A stretch of DNA of 6,025 nt from Candidatus Sulfotelmatobacter sp. (GTDB lineage: Bacteria; Acidobacteriota; Terriglobia; Terriglobales; Acidobacteriaceae), in the NCBI GenBank assembly GCA_030040725.1, contig JASHTD010000511.1, positions 1-6,025 of the forward strand. Reading direction: 5' to 3'. This document shows positions 1 to 6,025 of this stretch, piece by piece. Both the position numbers and the translations under genes were made by a program. The notes under the pieces were generated by a model. It was given only the letters and a program-made list of their open reading frames with translations. It had not been told where the DNA came from and did not search any database. Position 1 is the stretch's first letter. Every line of letters starts with the position of its first letter.

Positions 1-168
1 CGCACCACGGGGAGTAGCTTACTTTTGAGAAAGGGACGCCAGCATGACGGCGAGATTACATTTTCGTAATGTTGCTCTTTCTCGCTTACGGCCGGCGCAC
101 GGCCTGGATTAGCAGGCTGCCAGAGGCGGCGTGGTCATTTCAGATCGTGACAAACTGGGAGGGAGCGG
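1..168. other. Flank downstream of the kinase gene; no gene recognised
   Basis: No convincing coding sequence is seen. There are small inverted repeats: CGCC/GGCG (37-40/49-52), ATTAC/GTAAT (55-59/66-70) and GGCCG/CGGCC (90-94/100-104). The GGCCG stem is entirely G and C, but no T run follows on either strand, so I do not call an intrinsic terminator for the kinase gene. Confidence 0.5.
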
Positions 169-2892
169 TCATTTCTCCGAATCGCGGATCAACACCACAT
201 CAGCTTCGCGGTGGCCGCGGATGATAGCGAGCTGTTTGCCGTCGTAGGAAAAATCGAAATCGCGGATGAATTCCGACTTGAAATTGGTGAGCTGCTTTCC
301 GGCGGAACCGTCCAGATTCTGCAGCCAGAGATTGTCGGTATCGCCATTGCGGATTGGGTAGACAATGCCTTTGCCGTCAGCGCTGAAAGCGATCGACCCG
401 ATGGTGTAGCTGTAGGCAAATTCCACGCGCGGCCGCTCGAACTCCAGGAAACGTGTGGGCTGGCTGGAATCCAAAGAAATCACCGCCACTTTTTCTCTTG
501 ACTCGTTGACCAGTGAAGTCACGAACGCCGCCAATTTTCCGTCCGGGGAGATCGTGGTTCGGCTGAACACGGGAAGATCCGAGAGCTTTTGCGACGCACC
601 ACCTTCGCTCGAGACCTTTTGTAGGAGATTATCGGCATCTTCGTAGAGCACTGTTTTGCCGTCGGGTGTGCAGGCGGCAAAAGAATCGAGCTTGCCGTTG
701 GTGAGTGCTTTTGCGTTGCTTCCGTCGGCGTTCGCAAAGAAAACAGCCAGCGTGTTCCGTTTGAGGTCGATGCCGGAAAAAACCACGTGGCCGTCGCCAC
801 ACACGCGCGCGAAATTAGTTGCCGGGATCTGCGGCGCGAAAGGAGTTTGTGAGGACGATTCCGGATTGACGAGCATCAGCCCACCGGCGGCGGCAGAGGC
901 TAAGAGCTTTCCGTCGCGCGTCCAGGAAACCATGTCGTTAAGCGACCCGGTACCAAATGGCCGCTCCTGGGAACTGTCCGCACCAACTGCGAGCACGGAC
1001 TGAATCAGGTGTGCCTGCCGCAAAATGGCGGCGGCGGTTCGGCCATCAGCCGACAGGCTGAGATCGACATAGGAATTCGTATCGCGCGTGACCGGAGTGA
1101 GTTTTCCATCCGGATAGGAGACGAAAAATATCTGCCACTGCGCGGCGTAAGGGAGTTGACCTAAAACCAGCAGCCCTTTGCCATCCGGCATCCACAAAGG
1201 CCGAACGAAGAAGAGTTTGTCTGCCGTCATGAATAATTTGCTCTTGCCGGTGGCCACATCAACAGCCTCGAGGCCGGAAAGAGCATTGCCGGGCTGGGAG
1301 ACATCGTAGACAATCGTCTTCCCATCCGGAGACCATGCGGGATCATTGCCTTGCTCGCTCATGGTTCCGTCGGTCAACCGCTTTTCTTCCCCGGATTCCA
1401 GGGATCGAATGGTGATCACGTATTGGCCGGTTTTAGGGTAATTCGCGGTCTCGTAGACGATCTTCTTGCCGTCCGGGGAAAACGAGACGTTGCTGTCGAT
1501 GTTGGTGACCAGTTTTTCCGGAGTTCCGCCGAGGACGGGAGCACGGTAAAGATAATGCAGCGAATTGCTGCCGACTTCGTCGCGGACGAAATACAGATAA
1601 TTGCCGTCGGGGGAGAAACTCAGGCCCAGATAGTCGACTTGGGCGGGCGGCACAACCTGGGTGTTGCTGTTCGTCGGTACGTTGCGCAACCACAGGCTTT
1701 CCTGAGCGCCGTCAGCTACCACGCTCAGAATGTATTTGCCGTCGGGAGAAATGGCAACCTTCATGGCTTTCCCGGTCTCGGTGACCTTGCTGACGGAGAA
1801 ATTCTGGAACGGCGCCGGACGAGTACGGGAAAGCAGAGCGTACACTCCATAACCGGCGGCCGCGACCAGCAGAATCACAAACGTAGTGATGACGCCCAGC
1901 GAAAATTTGTGCTGTTTAGCAACCGCGACCACAGAGGAACTGCTGGCAGCCTGTGCAGCGCTGGGAGCGTGGACGCCGGAACCGGCGTCAGAGCTAACGA
2001 CGGGCATCTGTCGGCTGGAATCGGTGTCGCGCTTCAGGCGCATCAACTCCGCACGCATCTCCTTCGCGCTCTGATAGCGCAGATCGCGGTCTTTCTCGAG
2101 CGCTCGGTTGATTATGTCTTCAAGTTTCAGCGGCACATCCGGATTGAGGCGCGTCGCGGGCACAGGAGCCTTCTCAAGAATTGCGTTGAAGATGAGAGCC
2201 GAGGTTTCTCCGCGAAAGGGCAGCACGCCGGTGGCCATCTCATAGAGCACGGCGCCGAAAGAAAACAGATCGCTGCGGCCGTCGAGTTCCTTGCCCTTGG
2301 TCTGTTCCGGCGACATGTAGGCGACGGTGCCTAGCGTGGAGCCGGGACTGGTAAGGTTAGGATCCTCGAGCGAACCGGTCATCGTGTTGGCAGATGCGAT
2401 CTGACTGGAAGAAGAATTGGGCGGAGTGACTTTGGCAAGACCGAAGTCGAGAATCTTGGCGTGTCCGCGTTCGGTAACGAAAATGTTGGCGGGTTTGATG
2501 TCGCGGTGGACGATGCCTTTGGCATGGGCGGCATCGAGGGCATCGGCAATTTCGATGGCAAGCGAGAGAATGGTTTCGGTTTCGAGCGGACGTCCGGCAA
2601 TCTTGTGCTTGAGCGTCATGCCCTCCAGAAACTCCATGGCAATGAACGCCTGTCCGTCCTGCTCACCGATGTCGTGAATGGTGGAGATATTGGGGTGGTT
2701 CAGGGCCGACGCCGCCTGAGCTTCGCGCTGGAAGCGCGCGAGCGCTTGCGGGTCTCGGGCGACATCATCAGGCAGAAATTTGAGAGCGACGAATCGGTGC
2801 AGGCGCGTGTCTTGCGCCTTGTAAACCACGCCCATGCCGCCCCCGCCAAGTTTCCCGACGATTTGATAGTGGGAAATCGTTCGCTCGATCAT
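169..2892 (-). CDS. Transmembrane Ser/Thr protein kinase (PknB type) with C-terminal PD40/TolB-like beta-propeller
   Basis: Predicted receptor-like kinase that phosphorylates Ser/Thr of unknown cytoplasmic proteins. The kinase domain (about residues 9-287) has the glycine loop GGGGMG (16-21), ATP-binding Lys38 in VALK, a likely helix-C Glu57, the catalytic loop HRDIKPAN (129-136; Asp131, Lys133), DFG (149-151) and an SPE version of APE (194-196), so it looks active and is an RD kinase. The activation segment has a Ser/Thr-rich insertion (about 155-186). A Ser/Ala-rich linker (about 298-325) precedes one membrane helix (about 329-354), placing the kinase inside and the rest outside. Residues 360-907 carry PD40 motifs (S/T-x-D-G) at about 382, 427, 472, 521, 569, 614, 658, 742, 782, 837 and 882, plus a degenerate one near 699: about twelve blades. 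The ADVVLIRD tail is typical, as I recall, of acidobacterial kinases of this kind. The ATG is the first start after an in-frame TGA at 2914-2916; no Shine-Dalgarno is visible. The ligand and substrates are unknown. Confidence 0.95.
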   Translation of the reverse strand: MIERTISHYQIVGKLGGGGMGVVYKAQDTRLHRFVALKFLPDDVARDPQALARFQREAQAASALNHPNISTIHDIGEQDGQAFIAMEFLEGMTLKHKIAGRPLETETILSLAIEIADALDAAHAKGIVHRDIKPANIFVTERGHAKILDFGLAKVTPPNSSSSQIASANTMTGSLEDPNLTSPGSTLGTVAYMSPEQTKGKELDGRSDLFSFGAVLYEMATGVLPFRGETSALIFNAILEKAPVPATRLNPDVPLKLEDIINRALEKDRDLRYQSAKEMRAELMRLKRDTDSSRQMPVVSSDAGSGVHAPSAAQAASSSSVVAVAKQHKFSLGVITTFVILLVAAAGYGVYALLSRTRPAPFQNFSVSKVTETGKAMKVAISPDGKYILSVVADGAQESLWLRNVPTNSNTQVVPPAQVDYLGLSFSPDGNYLYFVRDEVGSNSLHYLYRAPVLGGTPEKLVTNIDSNVSFSPDGKKIVYETANYPKTGQYVITIRSLESGEEKRLTDGTMSEQGNDPAWSPDGKTIVYDVSQPGNALSGLEAVDVATGKSKLFMTADKLFFVRPLWMPDGKGLLVLGQLPYAAQWQIFFVSYPDGKLTPVTRDTNSYVDLSLSADGRTAAAILRQAHLIQSVLAVGADSSQERPFGTGSLNDMVSWTRDGKLLASAAAGGLMLVNPESSSQTPFAPQIPATNFARVCGDGHVVFSGIDLKRNTLAVFFANADGSNAKALTNGKLDSFAACTPDGKTVLYEDADNLLQKVSSEGGASQKLSDLPVFSRTTISPDGKLAAFVTSLVNESREKVAVISLDSSQPTRFLEFERPRVEFAYSYTIGSIAFSADGKGIVYPIRNGDTDNLWLQNLDGSAGKQLTNFKSEFIRDFDFSYDGKQLAIIRGHREADVVLIRDSEK

Positions 2893-2915
2893 AGAAACAG
2901 CATTCGGGACGATTC

Positions 2916-2944
2916 ATCTTAGGGGCGAGAACAGCCATAGTCAA
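2916..2944 (-). promoter_or_regulatory. Putative sigma70-type promoter of the kinase gene
   Basis: On the minus strand a TTGACT -35 box (2944-2939, five of six consensus bases) is followed after exactly 17 bp by a TAAGAT -10 box (2921-2916, four of six). Transcription would start near 2909, leaving a leader of about 17 nt before the ATG at 2892. This fits the absence of a Shine-Dalgarno and suggests the kinase is transcribed separately from the sulfotransferase gene upstream. It was found by eye; the -10 box is imperfect and acidobacterial promoters are poorly characterised. Confidence 0.42.
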
Positions 2945-2966
2945 TGAAGAGCTGGGCACGCTCTTA

Positions 2967-2990
2967 ATCTTAAATGGCAGTGTTTAAGAT
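2967..2990. repeat. AT-rich perfect inverted repeat (8-bp arms, 8-nt spacer) upstream of the kinase promoter
   Basis: ATCTTAAA (2967-2974) and TTTAAGAT (2983-2990) are exact reverse complements separated by tggcagtg. The element lies in the gap between the sulfotransferase stop and the kinase start, with its near edge 22 bp upstream of the proposed -35 box. That position fits an operator or activator site for a dimeric regulator. A terminator for the sulfotransferase gene is less likely, because the stem is AT-rich and no T run follows on the minus strand. The repeat is directly visible; its role is inferred. Confidence 0.45.
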
Positions 2991-3083
2991 ATTACCCTGG
3001 GCGCGGATCGGCTGCGCCACAGTTTCGAAATCGGCGCTTCGACTGGTGCGGGCATCAAGCCAATCGAAATCGTCAATCCCCAC

Positions 3084-4772
3084 TCAGTTCCGACCATCAT
3101 CGACAAGCTCACGCAGGGGCCCGAGGCAGGGCTCGTATCGTCTCCAGCGCTCGACGGAGGTGCGATAGATCGGCTGCCGGGTCTGCCACTTGCTGGGAGT
3201 CTTGACCGCCCGCGGATTGGATTCGGGGTGCAGACACGCGTCGTGCCATGCCAGGCCGCAGGCCGCAATCATGGACCGGATGACTGGTTCCGGCGCGCGG
3301 GTCAGCTCTTCGTAATCAACCTCAATGAAGCGATCCGCCGGCAGCACTCTCCGCCAGTGCTCGATGAGTCGCTGGTAGTCGCGGAAATAGGCGACCAGTT
3401 CTGCTCCTCCCGTCGGAAATGCCAGGCTCGGATGGAAATGAGTTTGATGGATCGACAGCGCCGTATCGATGGCAGCGCGGCGGCAGTGGATGATAGTTGC
3501 GTGCGGGAATGCCACGTGGATCAATCCGGCCCACAGAAAGTTGAACGGCATCTTGTCGGTCACTCGCGCCGCCTTCGGCGCGATCGCGCGAAGAACTCTG
3601 AGATAGTCTGCCGCTGCCTTGGCCACGAATTCCCTGGTGACCAACGGCCCCTCGTTCCCGTCCGCAGCGGTGCGGTGCCATTTTGCCCCCCACTCGTTCC
3701 AGAAATTCAGCTCGCCGCCAGCTCCGACCTTAGGATGCATCGAGACAATCTGCTCGACGAGAGTGGTGCCGGAGCGCGGCATGCCGATGATCAGCACCGG
3801 CGTCGCATCGGAGTTGCCGAGTTCCGGCCCCCGCGCCATCAATTCCGGCGTGTATCGGGCAATCATGCGATCAATTTCTATCGAGAACGCGGCCGAATCG
3901 AATGACCCGGAGCTCCCGCGCACGCTGTCTGCGGCATCGAAATGCTGCATGGCCAAACTGTAGTCGCCGAGATCCTCCGCCGCTTTTCCAATCGCGAGGT
4001 GAACGCGCTGGCGTTGCCCCGCTTCCAGTCCTGGCGTGTCTAGAGCGGCTTGTATTTGTGGGAGGAGACCTTCGTCATCGCTCGTGACCGGGCGGCACCG
4101 GACCAGTTCGTAGTAGGTTCCTGCCAGCACCGGCGCGATCGCGATCGCCCGTTCGAAGCATGCACGGGCCTCATCGAAACGGCCGAACTCAGAGAGCAGA
4201 TTGCCGAGTATTTCGTAGGCCATGGCGTTTCTCGGATCGCGTACCAGCGTCTCTCGCAATACCTGTTCGGCCTCCTGATTGCGATTCTCGATCAGCAGCG
4301 CCCGCACTTTGCCCAGGCGGCCAAAGTGGGTTCTACCTCCGGTCGCAGCCGCTCGCCGGAAACAACCGACCGCTTCGTCGAGATGGCCCAGTATGTAGAC
4401 CAAGGCTCCGGCTCGGAACCACGCCTCGGTCAAAGAGGGGAGCAGCTTTGTGGCGCGGTCGTATGCAGCGATGGCCCCACGCGTGTTTCCCAGCTTCTCC
4501 AAGGCAATTCCCAGACGGAAGTGTGCATCGGCATAGCCTGGGTTGCTGGCGACGGCCCGCTGCAATGCCTCGATAGCGTCTGGTACGCGGCCGACCTCGA
4601 GGCAAGCGAGGCCGAGATCGTGCTGGATGAGGTGATTGAATGGATCTAGCAGCGCCGCATCGCGCAACGGCGCGATTGCATCGGCTGGTCGTCCGGCCTT
4701 GAGGAAATTGGTGGCCAACGCAAGCAGAGGCGCGACCCGCTGTGGGGCGGCTGGATTTGGAGACTGGGACAT
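3084..4772 (-). CDS. TPR repeat-containing sulfotransferase (Sulfotransfer_3-like)
   Basis: Predicted cytoplasmic enzyme that transfers sulfate from PAPS to an unknown acceptor. The N-terminal half has six consecutive 34-residue TPR units (about 13-46, 47-80, 81-114, 115-148, 149-182 and 183-216), seen in repeated patterns such as LGIALEKLGNTRGAIAAY, and a degenerate helical pair near 253-285. These probably bind or position a protein or carbohydrate partner. The sulfotransferase domain (about 324-555) opens with the 5'-phosphosulfate loop GMPRSGTTLVEQ (330-341). It continues with GGEL (Glu354, possible catalytic base by analogy with tyrosylprotein sulfotransferases), DKMPFNF (406-412), the 3'-phosphate segment CRRAAIDTALSIHQ (430-443; Arg431, Ser440) and the C-terminal KWQTRQPIYRTSVERWRRYE segment. 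All key motifs are present, so the enzyme appears intact. The ATG is the first after an in-frame TAG at 4782-4784; no Shine-Dalgarno is visible. No PAPS synthesis gene is nearby. Acceptor class (protein, glycan or lipid) cannot be read from the sequence. Confidence 0.92.
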   Translation of the reverse strand: MSQSPNPAAPQRVAPLLALATNFLKAGRPADAIAPLRDAALLDPFNHLIQHDLGLACLEVGRVPDAIEALQRAVASNPGYADAHFRLGIALEKLGNTRGAIAAYDRATKLLPSLTEAWFRAGALVYILGHLDEAVGCFRRAAATGGRTHFGRLGKVRALLIENRNQEAEQVLRETLVRDPRNAMAYEILGNLLSEFGRFDEARACFERAIAIAPVLAGTYYELVRCRPVTSDDEGLLPQIQAALDTPGLEAGQRQRVHLAIGKAAEDLGDYSLAMQHFDAADSVRGSSGSFDSAAFSIEIDRMIARYTPELMARGPELGNSDATPVLIIGMPRSGTTLVEQIVSMHPKVGAGGELNFWNEWGAKWHRTAADGNEGPLVTREFVAKAAADYLRVLRAIAPKAARVTDKMPFNFLWAGLIHVAFPHATIIHCRRAAIDTALSIHQTHFHPSLAFPTGGAELVAYFRDYQRLIEHWRRVLPADRFIEVDYEELTRAPEPVIRSMIAACGLAWHDACLHPESNPRAVKTPSKWQTRQPIYRTSVERWRRYEPCLGPLRELVDDGRN

Positions 4773-4797
4773 GGCGCGAATCTAACGTTGGGAAACT

Positions 4798-4818
4798 GTG
4801 GCGTGGCCACCATCGCCA
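4798..4818. repeat. Small overlapping inverted repeats in the leader before the sulfotransferase gene
   Basis: GTGGC-gtg-GCCAC (4798-4810) is a perfect 5-bp stem with a 3-nt loop, and TGGCG (4799-4803) can alternatively pair with CGCCA (4814-4818). The element lies 25 bp upstream of the ATG at 4772 in the 119-bp gap. No T run follows it, so it is not a normal intrinsic terminator. It could be a weak leader hairpin or chance in GC-rich DNA. Confidence 0.2.
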
Positions 4819-4891
4819 ACGCAATCGTCACCCTATCACGATCCGCCAATCAGGAGAAATCTTGCGATAGATCATTCCGCACGCGAATCGA

Positions 4892-6025
4892 TTACCGTTC
4901 CCTGCGTAGCTCGACGTAATCGAGTGGAGCGCGTTGCTCTCCATCGGGAAAACCTTCAATGCGCAACTCGTCGCCTGGGCGCAGCATCACGCCATGAATT
5001 ACCCGCCGCGTTGAAGAATCGCCGTTGGGCTGCGTCGCCGGTAATAACGCATCGGCGAGCCATTCGTCCACCAATCGGGAGCCGACTAGGGCGCGGAATT
5101 TCGAGATTCCGTTATTCTCGTCAAAATATTGAACATCGATTTCGTACCGGCCCGCCGGGCCCGCAAAACGAAATTGCGCCGTGCAAGGATCCGCTGCCGG
5201 AGGACATTCGATGGCTTTGCCACCCGACGCGTCTTCCCACGGTGTGACATTCACCGCAATATAGCCTTTCAACTCCATGGATTCGGCTTCGATGCGACGC
5301 GGATGATTGCCTACGCGTCCTTTTGCGTCAGCAATGCCCGAGAGACGATGAAACCAGTCATCGATGGCATCGCGCCATACGATTGCGTGTCCAGCCTGAT
5401 AACTGAGCTGCGCCAGGACGTTACCATAGCGCGCGTCGTCGACCCGCCCGCGCAGAGCGCTCCATTGCGAAACAAATTCCGCAGCCTTCTCGGCACCGTC
5501 ATAATGCAGATCGTAGATGGTCTGAATTACACTTTTTCCCGAATGCAATCGGTAGGTATATGGCACATGATGAAAAAACAAAATTAAATCATCGGGCATG
5601 TCCCCCAGCGATTCATAAATCTCCTGCACGGGGGTTGAGTACTGTCCAATAAACCCAGTGCCGGTCGCGACGGTCCGGTCCATGCCGACGCCCTCATGAT
5701 CAGCGCGAATCCACTGCCCCCATCCGTTGCGTTCCTGAGATTCGGGTGCCGGGCCGTAGTGGCTTCCTAGAATGTCTGTTAAGCTCTGCAAACCCAGCGG
5801 CCCGGTGTAGCTTTCATAAGTTTTCCATGACGCCAATTGAATTTCGGAAACGGCCGCAACTACAAGCGGATCGTTGCCGAACGTGAGCCGCGTCCATTCT
5901 TCTACGATCGCCCTGGAAGTGAGATTAGGATTCCACGCCAGCCGGGCAAAACCGTATAAATTCGCCAACACAAGATGATTTCCTAACCAGTTTTCATCGA
6001 GACCAACATTGGCAACTCCGATGTA
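4892..6025 (-). CDS. aguA: Alpha-glucuronidase, glycoside hydrolase family 67 (C-terminal part; start outside window), with added C-terminal domain
   Basis: GH67 enzymes remove (4-O-methyl)-D-glucuronic acid from the non-reducing end of xylo-oligosaccharides during xylan breakdown. The frame stays open to the window edge, giving 377 visible residues (numbered from the edge). The first 33 hold the end of the central barrel domain, with NVGLDENWLG (6-15) and LANLYGFARLAWNP (20-33). The GH67 C-terminal helical domain follows (about 34-238), with HYGP (89-92), RADHEGVGMDRTVATGTG (107-124), LFFHHVPYTYRL (149-160) and SGKSVIQTIYD (162-172). The catalytic acid and the two bases known in the family should lie upstream, so activity cannot be judged here. 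Most GH67 proteins end near residue 238 here; this one adds about 138 residues starting with an IEAES motif, containing PWEDASGGKAIEC, QYFDENNG and APLDYVEL, and resembling CBM6/35-like beta-sandwiches. A GTG at 5971 is an internal Val, not the start. Stop is TAA; the sulfotransferase gene begins 119 bp downstream on the same strand. Confidence 0.93.
   Translation of the reverse strand, partial: YIGVANVGLDENWLGNHLVLANLYGFARLAWNPNLTSRAIVEEWTRLTFGNDPLVVAAVSEIQLASWKTYESYTGPLGLQSLTDILGSHYGPAPESQERNGWGQWIRADHEGVGMDRTVATGTGFIGQYSTPVQEIYESLGDMPDDLILFFHHVPYTYRLHSGKSVIQTIYDLHYDGAEKAAEFVSQWSALRGRVDDARYGNVLAQLSYQAGHAIVWRDAIDDWFHRLSGIADAKGRVGNHPRRIEAESMELKGYIAVNVTPWEDASGGKAIECPPAADPCTAQFRFAGPAGRYEIDVQYFDENNGISKFRALVGSRLVDEWLADALLPATQPNGDSSTRRVIHGVMLRPGDELRIEGFPDGEQRAPLDYVELRRER

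Noticed and set aside
133..175. 9-bp direct repeat GGTCATTTC at 133-141 and 167-175, the second copy spanning the kinase stop codon
   Set aside because: There are only two short copies 34 bp apart with no flanking similarity, so chance or a local duplication cannot be told apart; it has no features of an attachment site or mobile element.
1351..2334. A 327-codon open frame on the plus strand opposite the kinase gene
   Set aside because: It lies entirely antisense to a well-supported kinase/propeller gene, its translation shows no recognisable domain, and long antisense frames are common in GC-rich DNA.
3025..3072. 9-bp direct repeat TCGAAATCG at 3025-3033 and 3064-3072 in the gap upstream of the kinase
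   Set aside because: The same 9-mer also occurs inside the kinase coding sequence (254-262), so it is probably a frequent word in this genome and not a specific site.
2984..3268. A 94-codon minus-strand frame overlapping the 3' end of the sulfotransferase, considered as a frameshifted continuation
   Set aside because: The sulfotransferase ends at the usual family position just after its conserved RRYEPCLGPL segment, so no continuation is needed, and the alternative frame shows no family motif.
3228..4649. Plus-strand open frames of 225 and 199 codons opposite the sulfotransferase gene
   Set aside because: The minus-strand frame shows unmistakable TPR and PAPS motifs; the antisense translations look like low-complexity shadows.
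4870..4890. Possible terminator hairpin just downstream of the glucuronidase stop (ATTC...GAAT)
   Set aside because: Only four base pairs form and no T run follows on the minus strand.
5969..5971. GTG at 5971 as the start of the glucuronidase gene
   Set aside because: The frame continues upstream to the window edge with strongly conserved GH67 sequence (NVGLDENWLG), so this codon is an internal valine.

Overview
The window looks like chromosomal DNA from an acidobacterium or a close relative. This is inferred from protein architecture, not from a marker gene. The signs are a Ser/Thr kinase joined through one membrane helix to a TolB/PD40-type propeller ending in an 'ADVVLIRD' tail, a TPR-sulfotransferase fusion, and a family 67 alpha-glucuronidase with an extra C-terminal domain. 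All three protein genes lie on the minus strand, so the region reads from right to left.

Layout in transcription order: (1) 6025-4892, the C-terminal 377 residues of a GH67 alpha-glucuronidase, cut by the window edge, with an added C-terminal beta-sandwich-like domain of about 138 residues. (2) A 119-bp gap (4773-4891). (3) 4772-3084, a 562-residue protein with six N-terminal TPR repeats and a C-terminal PAPS-dependent sulfotransferase domain. (4) A 191-bp gap (2893-3083) holding a perfect 8-8-8 inverted repeat and a good sigma70-like promoter facing the next gene. (5) 2892-169, a 907-residue transmembrane serine/threonine kinase whose extracytoplasmic part carries twelve regularly spaced PD40 motifs. 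(6) 1-168, downstream flank with no gene or convincing terminator. No tRNA, rRNA, CRISPR array, insertion sequence or phage gene was recognised.

The genes do not form an obvious pathway. The glucuronidase belongs to xylan breakdown, where it removes (4-O-methyl)glucuronic acid from xylo-oligosaccharides. The sulfotransferase would move sulfate from PAPS to an unknown acceptor. The kinase would sense something outside the membrane and phosphorylate unknown cytoplasmic targets. The kinase probably has its own promoter. The glucuronidase and sulfotransferase could share a transcript, but nothing in the sequence proves it. I see no clear undescribed system. The points most worth a second look are the C-terminal domain of the glucuronidase, the regular twelve-motif propeller with its Ser/Thr-rich activation loop, and the promoter and palindrome pair in front of the kinase.
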